Notes: generated by a model not told the origin, from the letters alone. A stretch of DNA of 62,766 bases from an uncultured Collinsella sp. (GCA_900541725.1 UQLB01000013.1:1-62766), one strand, 5' to 3'. Counted from the first letter of the stretch, positions 7,308 to 16,481 are shown. A program made the numbers and translations.

Positions 7308-10112
7308 CTATAGCGAAACAGCTCCGTTTTTCTTGATGCGGGCGAGTATGTTTTTGAGCTTGTTAAAGTCGAGCGGTTTGGACAGATGGGCGTTCATGCC
7401 GGCTTCGTGTGCCGCCTTGGCGTCCTCGGCAAAGGCATTGGCGGTGAGCGCGATGATGGGGATATCGGCTGCATCGACCTTCTCGCTCAGACGAATCGCG
7501 CGGGTCGCCTCGTAACCGTCCATGTCCGGCATCATAATGTCCATCAGGATCGCATCGAAGCTGCCGGCGGGACGGCCAACGTATAGGTCGACCGCTTCGT
7601 TGCCATCGGCGGCGCGAGTTACGACAATGCCTTCGCTTTCGAGCAGCGCCTGGGCAATCTCGGCATTGAGCTCGTTATCTTCTGCCAAAAGAACGTTCAT
7701 GCCGGCAAGCGAGCAGCTGTCTGCTTGCTCGTCCGCGCGTTCTCTTGCCTGAGGGTCTTTGTCGATATCGAGCGGAATCTGGACGTTGAACGTACTCCCT
7801 ACGCCAACCTCACTCGAAATCTCAATCGTGCCGCCCATCAGTTCAATAAGCGACTTGACGATTGGCATGCCCATGCCGGTTCCTTGAAACTTACTGCGCG
7901 CATCGTCACCTTCTTGGGCAAACGGCTCATAGATATGCTTTAAAAACTTGGGAGTCATACCAATGCCGGTATCCGAAACGCTAAAGCAAAAGAGCGCGCG
8001 CCCGTTATCGAGTGGCTTGGTCTTTGAGCTAAAGGTGACGGAGCCGCCGTGCTTGTTGTACTTAATGCTGTTGTCTAACAGGTTGATCATGATCTGTCGG
8101 ATATGGGTGGGACTGCCGATCATGTATGGCCCCGCGGCGTACGGCAGACTATTGTCCTGCATTGTGATGCCGTTACTGGACGCGCGGAGCTTGCACAGCA
8201 CCAGTGTATCGTCACAGAGCTCTTTGAGGTTAAAAGGCGTATGCTCCAGTGTTAGCTTGCGGTCTTCGATTTTGCCCATCTCGAGGATGTCGTTGATCAG
8301 CGAGAGCAGGTGATTGGCGGCAACGCGCGCCTTGGCACGGCTTTCGCGGGCGACCTGGATATCGCCTTCCTTCAATTCCTCGATCTCGATAAGGCCCAGG
8401 ATACCGTTGAGCGGTGTACGGATGTCGTGGCTCATGCGCGTGAGGAATGCCGTCTTAGCGGCGTTGGCGGCATCGGCTTTTTTGCGCTCGGTTCGAGCGC
8501 GCACGAGTGCCCAGATGAGCAGGACGATGCCGACCGACAACATACCGATGAGGGCAGCTGCAACGGCGGCACGGTTGCGATAAAGGAATTGAAGCGTGTT
8601 GGATTCCTGGGCCGTGTACGACGTGGAGGAGTAATTGCTTGCGGAGAGCGATTCTCCGGCATTGATGATGCCCTTGTTGATGATTCCCAACAGCTCGGGT
8701 TTTCCGCGCGAAATCCAGCACGAGAGCTCACAGGTGTCAGGGAGCTCGACCGTCTCGTAGCCTTCGAGATCATAACGGTCGCCGATGGTTTTTACACGTG
8801 AACTGGGAGCGACGATGCAGTGTGCCGTTCCCTTCCTGAGGGCGTCGAACGCTTCATCGGCGGATTGGTATTCGGTCACGGTCGCTGTGGGGAACAGGCT
8901 TTCAAGTACATTTTGGTTGATAAACGATGATTTGGTGCAGGCGATGTTCTGAAGGTCTTTGTTCAGGTTGCCGCCGGTGTGGATGGCGGTGAGGGACACG
9001 GTTCCCAACGATACCGACTGCACAACGCCAGATTGCTCGGCAAACCAGTAATCTCGGTATACCGGCAGCGCAGCGTCGATGCTTCCCTTTGACAGGGCCT
9101 TTGACATCATCTTGTAGCTATCAAAGGCGACGGTTTTGACCGTAATGCCAAATTTATCGTGCAACGTCGTCGCAAGCGATGCGAGCGAGCCTTCCATTTT
9201 GCCGTCTTCGTCTTCGTTGCAGTAGGGGAGTTTGCCCGTAATGTAGCCAAGCGTGATGGTGTTGTCATTTGCTTTGAGCCAGGAACGTTCGGGGCCGTTG
9301 AGCGATGATGAACCGCTGTTTTGGGCCGAGTAGTTAGATTTGACTTCGTCGATATAGCGTGGGTTGACGCGGGCGATTGCCGACATGGCGGCATTGATGT
9401 CGTCCATCAGGTCGGGGCGGCTTTTGGGGACGGCAAAATAGTAGTCGCTCGACCCAATGTAGAACATGGGGGAGGCACTGGGCGACGAGGTCGTGTCGTT
9501 CATGATGACGGCATCGACCTCGCCGTTTGCCAGCGCATCAAAGAGAACGGAGTTTCCGTCATACTCCTTGTATGTGCAGGCGATTCCTTCGTTGGCGAGC
9601 CATTGCTGGCCAACGAAGGTTTGCATAACGCCGGGGTTGCAGCCGATGGTAAGGCCTTGGAGCGCTCGGGGGTCACCCTTGGCCAGATCGTCGCGCTCGG
9701 GCCTGGCATAGATGTAGTAGCGCTCGGTGCCCTCGGGGTTCGAGGAAAAGAGCAGCTTTTGGGCGCGTTCCTCGGAGTAGGAGATGTTGGGCATGAGGTC
9801 GATCTCGCCCGTCTCGAGCTTCTCCATAAGCTCGGTGAAGGTGCCGGAGACGTATTCGTACTGCCAGCCGGGTGTGTAGTACGAGAGGGTCTGGAGGTAT
9901 TCGTAACCCCATCCCGAGAGACGCTCGCCGGGGATGCCGTCCTGGAAGCCCTCGTTGTTGACGAGCCAACCAACGCGGACCGTTTTGACCTGCTGACTAG
10001 AGTCATCGGCAAAAGCTTGGACAGGCGCGACGGTGCTCAGTACGGCGAGCGCGGTAAGCGCGACGGCCAGGGTGCGATATATAACTGAACGAAGGACAGT
10101 GGCAGCTCTCAC
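7308..10112 (-). CDS. Fused periplasmic-binding-domain hybrid histidine kinase (BvgS-like), receiver-terminated
   Basis: About 934 residues. A cleavable signal peptide (up to VQAFA, ~36) is followed by two tandem SBP_bac_3 modules (roughly 45-265 and 285-500). A single TM segment (about 520-545) leads to HisKA with His562 in FLTRMSHDIRTPLNG, HATPase_c (INLLDNSIKYN, DTGIGM, GTGMGM), and a receiver with LLAEDNE and acceptor Asp858 in ILMDIMMPDMDG. The family is that of BvgS-type sensors, in which ligand binding by extracellular Venus-flytrap domains controls kinase activity. There is no Hpt or HTH output. It is the fused counterpart of the split lipoprotein/kinase pair at 3658-6716. The start is probably GTG 10112 behind AGGA; TTG at 10118 is also possible. 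Confidence 0.9.
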   Translation of the reverse strand: MRAATVLRSVIYRTLAVALTALAVLSTVAPVQAFADDSSQQVKTVRVGWLVNNEGFQDGIPGERLSGWGYEYLQTLSYYTPGWQYEYVSGTFTELMEKLETGEIDLMPNISYSEERAQKLLFSSNPEGTERYYIYARPERDDLAKGDPRALQGLTIGCNPGVMQTFVGQQWLANEGIACTYKEYDGNSVLFDALANGEVDAVIMNDTTSSPSASPMFYIGSSDYYFAVPKSRPDLMDDINAAMSAIARVNPRYIDEVKSNYSAQNSGSSSLNGPERSWLKANDNTITLGYITGKLPYCNEDEDGKMEGSLASLATTLHDKFGITVKTVAFDSYKMMSKALSKGSIDAALPVYRDYWFAEQSGVVQSVSLGTVSLTAIHTGGNLNKDLQNIACTKSSFINQNVLESLFPTATVTEYQSADEAFDALRKGTAHCIVAPSSRVKTIGDRYDLEGYETVELPDTCELSCWISRGKPELLGIINKGIINAGESLSASNYSSTSYTAQESNTLQFLYRNRAAVAAALIGMLSVGIVLLIWALVRARTERKKADAANAAKTAFLTRMSHDIRTPLNGILGLIEIEELKEGDIQVARESRAKARVAANHLLSLINDILEMGKIEDRKLTLEHTPFNLKELCDDTLVLCKLRASSNGITMQDNSLPYAAGPYMIGSPTHIRQIMINLLDNSIKYNKHGGSVTFSSKTKPLDNGRALFCFSVSDTGIGMTPKFLKHIYEPFAQEGDDARSKFQGTGMGMPIVKSLIELMGGTIEISSEVGVGSTFNVQIPLDIDKDPQARERADEQADSCSLAGMNVLLAEDNELNAEIAQALLESEGIVVTRAADGNEAVDLYVGRPAGSFDAILMDIMMPDMDGYEATRAIRLSEKVDAADIPIIALTANAFAEDAKAAHEAGMNAHLSKPLDFNKLKNILARIKKNGAVSL

Positions 10113-10199
10113 ATGCAATCCTAACGAATCGAGACATTACCGCATAAGGATACCAGCTCAGCCTGCCCAGTCGGCAGCCGCACAGCTAAACGCTCCCGC

Positions 10200-10257
10200 C
10201 CGGCAGTTGGGGACAGTCCCTTTCTGCCGGCACAAAAGGAACGTCCCTAGCTGCCGG
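10200..10257. repeat. REP-like palindrome A (GGGAC core)
   Basis: Arms 10200-10223 and 10234-10257 match at 19 of 24 positions around a 10-nt loop and begin and end with CCGGCAG/CTGCCGG. The arms carry GGGGACAGTCCCTTT and its near complement. It sits between the divergent fused kinase and K+ channel genes. Confidence 0.65.
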
Positions 10258-10310
10258 TTGTGGGACAATACCGAGCGAACGTGATTGGGCGTCTGGGAAA
10301 AGGGGTCGCG

Positions 10311-10736
10311 ATGAACAGGTTGAGGACGCTTTCCGACGTACTGCGACAGGCTGGCTTTGCACGCATCACGGGTCTGTTTCTTATCTTTTACCTGCTGTGC
10401 TCGACGGCCGTCTGGCTGTCCGAGCCCACGACCCTCACGTTTGGCGATGGCCTGTGGTTTAGCTTTGAGACGGTCTCGACCATCGGCTTTGGCAACATTC
10501 CGGCCGAAACACCGGTTGCCCGCGCCATTACCGTCGTCTTGAGCGTTATCAGCATCTTCTACATCGCCATGCTCACGGGCGTGGCGGTGAACTACTGCAA
10601 TACGCTTATCAAGATGCGCCAAAAGGACACCATGGCGCGCTTTATGGATGATCTGGAGCATTTGGAAGAGCTCGATCGCGACGAGCTTGCCGATCTTTCG
10701 CGTCGCGTGCGCGAATATCGCCGCCGCCAACGCTAG
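10311..10736 (+). CDS. Two-TM potassium channel (Ion_trans_2)
   Basis: A 141-residue protein with the minimal KcsA-type layout: TM1 (about 19-37), a pore helix plus filter (SFETVSTIGFGNI), TM2 (about 72-97), and a charged cytoplasmic tail of about 35 residues. The filter TIGFGN differs from the standard TVGYGD; F for Y is seen in other K+ channels, while N for D is less usual. The family conducts K+ passively through a tetramer. No RCK domain is attached, so gating may depend on the short tail. Start at ATG 10311 behind AGGGG. A LOG-family gene and a CLC gene follow on the same strand. Confidence 0.85.
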   Translation: MNRLRTLSDVLRQAGFARITGLFLIFYLLCSTAVWLSEPTTLTFGDGLWFSFETVSTIGFGNIPAETPVARAITVVLSVISIFYIAMLTGVAVNYCNTLIKMRQKDTMARFMDDLEHLEELDRDELADLSRRVREYRRRQR

Positions 10737-10772
10737 GACGGGCGCCGCGCGTCACGATGAGGGGGACTGAAT

Positions 10773-11306
10773 ATGAATATCACCGTGTATCTGGGTGCCA
10801 GTGCCGGCAATGACCCGGCGTTTCTGCCCGCGGTGCAGGAGCTGGGCAACTGGATTGGCGCCAACGGACACGCGCTGGTATACGGCGGGTCCAAATCGGG
10901 CCTGATGGGTGCGCTCGCCGATAGCGTGCTCGATGCTGGCGGACACGTGACGGGTGTGGAGCCGAGCTTTTTTATCGAGGCCGAGTTTCAACATGACGGT
11001 ATCGACGACCTCATCGTGACGAGTGATATGGCCGAGCGCAAAGCCAAGATGATTGAGCTCGGCGATGCGTTCATCGCCTTTCCCGGTGGGACGGGCACGC
11101 TCGAGGAGATTGCCGAGGTCATGTCCGCGGTGTCGTTGGGGCACCTGAGTGCTCCGTGCATCCTGTATAACCTGGACGGTTACTACAACGACCTCAAGGC
11201 GCTGCTCGGGCACATGATTGATAAAGGGCTTTCGAGCCCGAGGCGCCAGCACGGCATCTACTTTGCCGACGATTTGCGTGAGATTGCCTCGATTATCAAC
11301 GGATAA
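10773..11306 (+). CDS. LOG-family protein (TIGR00730; nucleoside 5'-monophosphate phosphoribohydrolase)
   Basis: 177 residues with a Rossmann-like fold. The hallmark motif PGGTGTLEE and the upstream arginine helix (MAERKAKMIELGDAFIAFPG) define the LOG family, whose members hydrolyse N6-modified or plain purine 5'-monophosphates to base and ribose 5-phosphate. GAGGGGG lies a few bases before the ATG. It is 36 bp behind the K+ channel gene and may be co-transcribed. In bacteria outside plant associations the physiological substrate is usually unknown, and the sequence does not decide it. Confidence 0.85.
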   Translation: MNITVYLGASAGNDPAFLPAVQELGNWIGANGHALVYGGSKSGLMGALADSVLDAGGHVTGVEPSFFIEAEFQHDGIDDLIVTSDMAERKAKMIELGDAFIAFPGGTGTLEEIAEVMSAVSLGHLSAPCILYNLDGYYNDLKALLGHMIDKGLSSPRRQHGIYFADDLREIASIING

Positions 11307-11386
11307 GTCTTGAGCCTGCTCCACTATGACTCCCAATGGTGCCGTTTGCGGCGCAGGTGGTTGGCTCGTTCGGGCAACGCGCGCTC

Positions 11387-11392
11387 TACAAT
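11387..11392 (+). promoter_or_regulatory. -10 element TACAAT upstream of CLC gene
   Basis: TACAAT lies 39 nt before the CLC start codon. A TTGGCT 20 bp upstream is a weak, over-spaced -35 candidate. The same TACAAT hexamer recurs before trmO, prfC and the HAD gene. Confidence 0.4.
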
Positions 11393-11431
11393 AAAATGTA
11401 TCTATGTCGACTTTGACCGCGGGAGGACCCG

Positions 11432-12736
11432 ATGGATAACCTTGCCAAACCCACAAACCGCGCGCTGTTTTTGGTCAGCGTTGCTGTGACCGGTGCACTC
11501 GCGGGTGCTGCAGTCTGGCTATTCTTCTTTGCGATGGAGCACGGCATCGACTATCTATGGACCGAGATTCCGCACGCACTGGGCGTCGCTTCGCCCGAGC
11601 TTGCCAGCGGCCCGTTTGGCTTTTTGCCGTACCCGTTTTTCGTTTGCCTGTTGGGCGGCTTGGTGATTGGCCTATACGAAAAGATGACGGGCATCAAGAC
11701 CGATGACCTCAACCAGGTGATGGCAAAGGTTAAGCAAGACGGGCGCTACCCGTACGACAACCTGGGCAAGCTTTCGCTCGCGGCATTGCTGCCGCTGCTG
11801 TTTGGTGGAAGTATTGGACCGGAGGCCGGCCTGACCGGCGTCATCGCGGGTCTGTGCAGCTGGGTCGGCGATCGCATGCGTCGCTTTGGCGCCGAGTTTA
11901 GGGAGCTCACGCTGCTGGGCACCCAGGCTGCTCTGACGGCGCTCTTTACCGCGCCCGTGTTTGGCTTTGTGGCGCCGCTTGCCGGAAGTGCTGACGGCCA
12001 GGGTGCCGGCGATGGTGAGGATTCCGAATCCGGTGAGATCACCATCAGGCTGCCCAAGGCGCAAAAGACCGTGGTTTACGGCATCGCGATTGCTGGCGGC
12101 CTGGGCACCTACCTGCTGCTCGGCCAGCTCATGGGCGGCGGCATGGGTATGCCGAGGTTCGAGGCTGCCGTGGTGGGCAATCTGGAGCTTATCTGGCTCA
12201 TCCCTCTGTCGCTGATCGGAACAATCTGCGGCTGGCTGTACTTTGTCTCTGAGCACGCGAGCGAAGCGCTTGCTCATGCAATAGGGGCGCGCCCTGTCGT
12301 CAAAGCCATGCTGGCCGGTCTGGCGCTCGCCATCTGCGGCACGGTCCTGCCCTACACCATGTTTGCCGGCGAGACCCAGGCCGACGTGCTCATGGAGACC
12401 TATCTGACCATCCCCGCCGGCGTGCTTATCGCGACCGGTCTTGTTAAGGCCATGCTGACGCCCGCCCTCATCAACCTTGGTTGGCGCGGCGGTCACTTCT
12501 TCCCGGTTATCTTCTCGGGCGTAAGCCTGGGCTATGGCCTTGCTATCCTCACCGGCGCCGATCCGGTCTTTTGCGTCGCCGTCTGCACGGCATCGACGAT
12601 GGGCGCCGTCATGCGCCAGCCGGTCATGGTCGTGGGCCTGCTGCTCATGTGCTTCCCACTCAAGGGTATCGTCTGCATGATCATCGCCGCCGTTATCGCC
12701 GCCGGCATTCCGCTGCCCAAGCCGCTGCGCAAGTAG
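11432..12736 (+). CDS. CLC-family chloride channel / Cl-/H+ exchanger
   Basis: A 434-residue polytopic membrane protein. The ion-pathway motif GGSIGPEAGLTG (helix E/F region), LGWRGGHFFPVIFSG, and a final IPLPKPLRK are typical of a branch of bacterial voltage-gated-chloride-channel proteins. The usual inner-gate and proton glutamates cannot be assigned safely by eye except the E of GPE. A short acidic linker (GQGAGDGEDSESGE, about residues 190-203) divides the two pseudo-repeats. It could export or import Cl-, or handle fluoride-like anions, but the Fluc/CLC-F signature GNNLI is absent. A strong GGGAGGA ribosome site precedes the ATG. Confidence 0.85.
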   Translation: MDNLAKPTNRALFLVSVAVTGALAGAAVWLFFFAMEHGIDYLWTEIPHALGVASPELASGPFGFLPYPFFVCLLGGLVIGLYEKMTGIKTDDLNQVMAKVKQDGRYPYDNLGKLSLAALLPLLFGGSIGPEAGLTGVIAGLCSWVGDRMRRFGAEFRELTLLGTQAALTALFTAPVFGFVAPLAGSADGQGAGDGEDSESGEITIRLPKAQKTVVYGIAIAGGLGTYLLLGQLMGGGMGMPRFEAAVVGNLELIWLIPLSLIGTICGWLYFVSEHASEALAHAIGARPVVKAMLAGLALAICGTVLPYTMFAGETQADVLMETYLTIPAGVLIATGLVKAMLTPALINLGWRGGHFFPVIFSGVSLGYGLAILTGADPVFCVAVCTASTMGAVMRQPVMVVGLLLMCFPLKGIVCMIIAAVIAAGIPLPKPLRK

Positions 12737-12771
12737 CGCGGTTTTTCACGAGTCAATTCCAGGGGTACGAG

Positions 12772-13563
12772 ATGATCCTGTACTTTAGCGCGACAGGGAA
12801 CAGCGAGCATGTGGCGCGTCGCATTGCAGCGGCGACAAGCGACAAAGTTATGTCGATTGAGCGCTTTGATGCCGAGATCCTTCACCTTGCTGTGATGGAA
12901 GGCCCCTGTCGGCTGGGGTTTGTCGCCCCGGTATACGCCTGGGGCTTGCCGACGCCAATGATCGAGTTTTTGAAGACTGTCGACCTATCGGTTGCTGCCG
13001 GCACAAAGGGCGGCGAGCGCCCCTATACGTTCTATGTCTCGACATATGGTTCGACGACCGGGCAATCGGTCAAGTTCGCCCGCGATCTGCTACACGAGCG
13101 TGGGCTCGAGTTAGATGCGGCGATGAGCGTCAAGATGCCCGATACCTGGACGCCTGTTTTCGACCTGTCTGACCCTCAAAAGGTTGAGGGTATCAATAGG
13201 GCTGCCGAGGCGCAGATTGATGCCGTGATCGAGGCGGTGCGGGCGCGCCGCACGGGCAACATGATGCGCCATCGCGTGCCTCTGTTTGCATCGTGCGCGT
13301 ATCACGCAATTGGGCTGCCGCGCATGCAACAGACGAGCAAGTTTGCTGTCGATGCCGATCGCTGCATCGGCTGCGGCCTGTGTGCCAAGCGCTGCCCCAT
13401 GGCGGCGATTGAGATGCGAGACGGCCTTCCCGTCTGGACAAAGCCGGAGTGCGCAGCCTGCCTTCGTTGCCTGCACTGTTGTCCCAAATTTGCCATCTCG
13501 CACGGTAAGCGCACGGCATCCCACGGTCAGTACAGGCATCCCAAGCCAGGTGTGAGGATGTAG
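12772..13563 (+). CDS. EFR1-type flavodoxin-ferredoxin fusion
   Basis: A 263-residue protein. The N-terminal flavodoxin-like domain begins MILYFSATGNSEHVARRI, the FMN phosphate loop. The C-terminal part has two [4Fe-4S] motifs, CIGCGLCAKRCP and CAACLRCLHCCP. The EFR1 family is thought to relay electrons within one polypeptide; partners are unknown. Start is ATG 12772 behind AGGGG. Longer in-frame extension into the CLC gene is rejected because the flavodoxin fold begins exactly here. It follows the CLC gene by 35 bp and may share its transcript. Confidence 0.85.
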   Translation: MILYFSATGNSEHVARRIAAATSDKVMSIERFDAEILHLAVMEGPCRLGFVAPVYAWGLPTPMIEFLKTVDLSVAAGTKGGERPYTFYVSTYGSTTGQSVKFARDLLHERGLELDAAMSVKMPDTWTPVFDLSDPQKVEGINRAAEAQIDAVIEAVRARRTGNMMRHRVPLFASCAYHAIGLPRMQQTSKFAVDADRCIGCGLCAKRCPMAAIEMRDGLPVWTKPECAACLRCLHCCPKFAISHGKRTASHGQYRHPKPGVRM

Positions 13564-13578
13564 CGGCCGCTGGCCGCG

Positions 13579-14454
13579 CTACTTCCAAACTGCGAGCGCG
13601 GCGGTGCCCAGGACGATGAGGGCGAGACCGATGGCGCTGCGTCGTGAGAGTTTTTCGTTGAATGCCAGGCGCGCAAATAGTACCGATACGACAATCGATA
13701 GTTTGTCGATCTGCACCACGACACTCACCTGGCCTGCAGCGATGGCATAGTAATAGAGCAGCCACGATGCTCCGGTCGCGATGCCCGATGTTGCGAGAAA
13801 TGTGAGTTCGCGCCGGTCAGCGTGCGCGACCTGCTCCAGTTTTCCCTTGGCTGCCACGATTGCCCATGCCATAACCAGTACCACACAGGTACGGATTGCC
13901 GTGGCTAGGTTGGACTCGACGCCTTCGATGCCAACCTTGGCAAGGATGGACGTGAGCGCCGCGAACGCGGCGGCACCGAGGGCGTAAGCGAGCCAGGTCC
14001 GGTCTTGCTGCTGCTCGGGTCCGGCGGACTGCTTCTTCTCGATCATTAAAAACGTGCCGAGGGTGATGACAGCGGTTCCCACGAGCTTAACCGCAAGGTT
14101 GCTCGTCTCGCCAAAAAGCACGATGGCGATCAGTGCAGCGAGTACGGTGCTCATCTTGTCGACCGGTACGACCTTATTGACGTCTCCGATGCCCAACGCC
14201 TTAAAGTAACAGATCCACGAAGCGCCGGTAGCGAGTCCCGAGAGGACGAGAAAGAGCCAAGATCTGGGTTCGATGCTGCCGATGGTTCCAATGGATCCAG
14301 AAATGCCCGCCATTGCCCAGGCGAAAACGAGCACCACGCAGGTGCGAATGGCCGTCGCGACATCGGAGTCGGTCTGCTTGATGCCGCATTTGGCCAGGAC
14401 AGATGTGATGCCGGCAAAGAATGCTGACGCAAATGCTGCTGCGACCCACGACAC
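13579..14454 (-). CDS. EamA/DMT-superfamily transporter
   Basis: 291 residues and about ten membrane segments arranged as two EamA repeats. The repeats are visibly similar: AFASAFFAGITSVLAKCGIKQTD with AAFAALTSILAKVGIEGVE, and VATAIRTCVVLVFAWAMA with LATAIRTCVVLVMAWAI. DMT proteins export or import amino acids, nucleosides and other small solutes. The start is a GTG at 14454, with GGGGAGG 10 nt upstream. It is convergent with the EFR1 gene, 15 bp away. Substrate unknown. Confidence 0.85.
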   Translation of the reverse strand: MSWVAAAFASAFFAGITSVLAKCGIKQTDSDVATAIRTCVVLVFAWAMAGISGSIGTIGSIEPRSWLFLVLSGLATGASWICYFKALGIGDVNKVVPVDKMSTVLAALIAIVLFGETSNLAVKLVGTAVITLGTFLMIEKKQSAGPEQQQDRTWLAYALGAAAFAALTSILAKVGIEGVESNLATAIRTCVVLVMAWAIVAAKGKLEQVAHADRRELTFLATSGIATGASWLLYYYAIAAGQVSVVVQIDKLSIVVSVLFARLAFNEKLSRRSAIGLALIVLGTAALAVWK

Positions 14455-14591
14455 GGGTGAAATGCCTCCCCAAAGAACGACCGCGCCAGATTTACGGTGC
14501 TCGTCCGATGATACCGTCCCGCCATGAAGCTTTGATATCGCTGTGGTGAGACAGGGGCCATAGTTCGAGAGGGCATTTGGTTAAGGCTCGA

Positions 14592-14777
14592 ATCGAAGGT
14601 GAATGGTTTTCCGCGAAGCGAACGAGTAAATCTGGACCCCTGGAACATGCACACTTTTTTCGAACAAAACTGCAGGATTCTTAGACAAAAACCGCAGGAA
14701 TTGAGTCCTTAAAAATGTCGATGCTACAGGGCACTGATTTTACTCGTTCACTTCTCGGAAAAGTATTCACCTTCGAT
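14592..14777. repeat. Inverted pair of a 63-nt element, 60-nt spacer
   Basis: Copy 1 (14592-14654, minus) and copy 2 (14715-14777, plus) match at 48 of 63 positions with no gap. If read outward from the centre both are open and encode near-identical peptides with the core FTRSL-GK-FTFD. Neither copy has a Shine-Dalgarno sequence. The 60-nt centre is A+T-rich and holds two further AAAAC-GCAGGA half-repeats. The surrounding 450-bp gap (14455-14904) holds no other gene. Function unknown; see findings. Confidence 0.65.
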
Positions 14778-14862
14778 ATGCTGACGGTGTCTTTTTGGTT
14801 GCCAAGAACTAGACGGCCTGCTGTGAAGGGCGGTGGTGACGCTATGCCGCCTCGTTTCATTG

Positions 14863-14892
14863 AAAAAATAAGCGGGGTACCACCTAAGCTTT
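14863..14892 (-). terminator. Probable terminator of the ABC-2 operon
   Basis: On the minus strand, just after the permease stop, AAGC and GCTT pair around a GGTGGTACC core and are followed by ATTTTTT. The stem is interrupted, so strength is uncertain. Confidence 0.45.
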
Positions 14893-14904
14893 TTTAGCCG
14901 TCGA

Positions 14905-15603
14905 TTACAGATCGCGTGCTCGATAAACCTTGGTGCTGACAGCGCAGCTGATTACACATAGTGCGAGCGCCAGTACGGCAATTCCTGCACACAGACAGCC
15001 AAGGACGGCAGGATCGGGATTCGCCCCGGCAATCGACATAAGCCAGTTGCTGATGGGGTTGGAGGAGCTCAGCGCTGCCATGGTAAGGCATCCGAGTAGG
15101 GCAAACAGGCCAACGGATAGGCGCAGTGCCTCCATGTGTCCAAATCGGAAGAACAGCGGCTGTGCCAAGAACACCATCATGAGGGAGATGAGCATCGATG
15201 CTGCCGAGGCAATTGCGATCTCAAAGATGGTTTGTCCTGTCGAGGCCACGCCCGCGCTGTTGAAGAACGGAAGGGCGATGATGTTCAAAAGCACGGCTGC
15301 GCATGCCATGACGGCCGAGAAAGCAATAATGCACAGGTAGCGTGCGCAGATGATGTCTTTGCGCGAGAACGGCAGCGTTGCCCGATAGCGCTCCCAGCCG
15401 TTTTGGTTATCGTAGCCAGCCAGTGAGTTCATGATTGTGATGGGCGACATGGCGCTGACCGCGCAGGCGCCGGCGCTCATACCGGAATCGCCGTCCGATG
15501 CGTTGGCAAGGGTTAGCACGACGAAGATGAACAGGCCGACACCTGCGATGCTCGGGGTGAGCGTGCGAACGATGGCGAGCTCGGACATAAAGGCGCGTTT
15601 CAT
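14905..15603 (-). CDS. ABC-2 type transporter permease
   Basis: 232 residues and about six TM segments. The loop YDNQNGWERYRATLPFSRKDIICARY is typical of ABC2 membrane subunits paired with bacitracin/YtrB-type ATPases. Its ATG overlaps the TGA of the ATPase gene, so the two are translationally coupled. The protein presumably forms the membrane half of an exporter for a peptide-like or antimicrobial compound; that is inference from the GntR-ATPase-permease order, which matches ytr-type operons. Confidence 0.85.
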   Translation of the reverse strand: MKRAFMSELAIVRTLTPSIAGVGLFIFVVLTLANASDGDSGMSAGACAVSAMSPITIMNSLAGYDNQNGWERYRATLPFSRKDIICARYLCIIAFSAVMACAAVLLNIIALPFFNSAGVASTGQTIFEIAIASAASMLISLMMVFLAQPLFFRFGHMEALRLSVGLFALLGCLTMAALSSSNPISNWLMSIAGANPDPAVLGCLCAGIAVLALALCVISCAVSTKVYRARDL

Positions 15604-16481
15604 TTCGAAGCCCCTTTCAGCATGAGGCGCAGATAGTCATCAATGGTTGCCCGATCGCAGGGAATCTCGGGAAAGGCTTCGAGCGTTTCGCGACGGTTGG
15701 GCACGAGCACGTCCACGCTATAGGCGTGGTGGACGGCACGGGCGCCTTCGACGCAAGCCATAAGCTCGGCGGCCTGTGCTTGGGTACAGTGGGCGATGCC
15801 GGCGCGGTCAGTAATGTCCTCGCGCGGCAGGTCAAAAATAATCGAGCCGTTATCGATGCAGATGACGCGGTCGGCGGCGCGATCGAGGTCGGACGTAATA
15901 TGGCTCGAGAGCAGCACGCTGTGCAGGCCGTCGGAAACAAAGGCGAGCAGCTCATCGAGCAGCTCCTCGCGTGCCATGGGATCGAGGCCCGCGGTGGCTT
16001 CGTCCAAAACGAGCAGCTTGGCCTGGTGGCTGAGCGCGCAGGCAAGCTGCAGCTTCATGCCCATGCCGCGGGAGAGGTCCTTGACCTTTGCCTTGGGATC
16101 CAAGCCAAATCGGTCGATGAGGCTGGCGAAGGTGTCGTGGCTCCAGGTGGGGTACGCCGGGCCTACGAGTGCCTCGATCTGGCCCGCCTTGAGCGTTGAA
16201 GGGAAGGGGCATGTGTCCAGGACGAGACCGACGCGGGAGCGCAGGCAGCGCTGTGTCTCATCGGGCGCGTCGGCGCCACAGCGCTGCCCAAACAGGTGCA
16301 CCTCGCCGGCATCGAGCTTGATAAGCCCGAGCGCGGCGCGAATCGTCGTTGTTTTGCCGGCACCATTGGCACCAACAAAGCCGACGATCTGGCCGGGCTC
16401 CACGGCAAGCGTGACGTCGCGCAGCGAAAAGCGGTCGCTTACAGTGCGTGAGATGCCTTTGAGTTCTAGCAAGTTTTGCAT
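15600..16481 (-). CDS. ABC transporter ATP-binding protein
   Basis: 293 residues. Walker A GANGAGKTT, signature LSRGMGMKLQLA (a variant of LSGGQ), Walker B LLVLDEATAGLD and the H-loop LSSHI are all present. The C-terminal ~80 residues match the accessory domain of single-domain exporter ATPases. I chose ATG 16481 because the domain begins immediately after it; longer in-frame extensions run antisense through the GntR gene. It is the second gene of a gntR-ATPase-permease operon. Confidence 0.9.
   Translation of the reverse strand: MQNLLELKGISRTVSDRFSLRDVTLAVEPGQIVGFVGANGAGKTTTIRAALGLIKLDAGEVHLFGQRCGADAPDETQRCLRSRVGLVLDTCPFPSTLKAGQIEALVGPAYPTWSHDTFASLIDRFGLDPKAKVKDLSRGMGMKLQLACALSHQAKLLVLDEATAGLDPMAREELLDELLAFVSDGLHSVLLSSHITSDLDRAADRVICIDNGSIIFDLPREDITDRAGIAHCTQAQAAELMACVEGARAVHHAYSVDVLVPNRRETLEAFPEIPCDRATIDDYLRLMLKGASK

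Noticed and set aside
12481..12771. N-terminal extension of the EFR1 protein by about 97 residues
   Set aside because: The extension overlaps the CLC gene out of frame; the flavodoxin fold starts exactly at ATG 12772, which has its own ribosome site.
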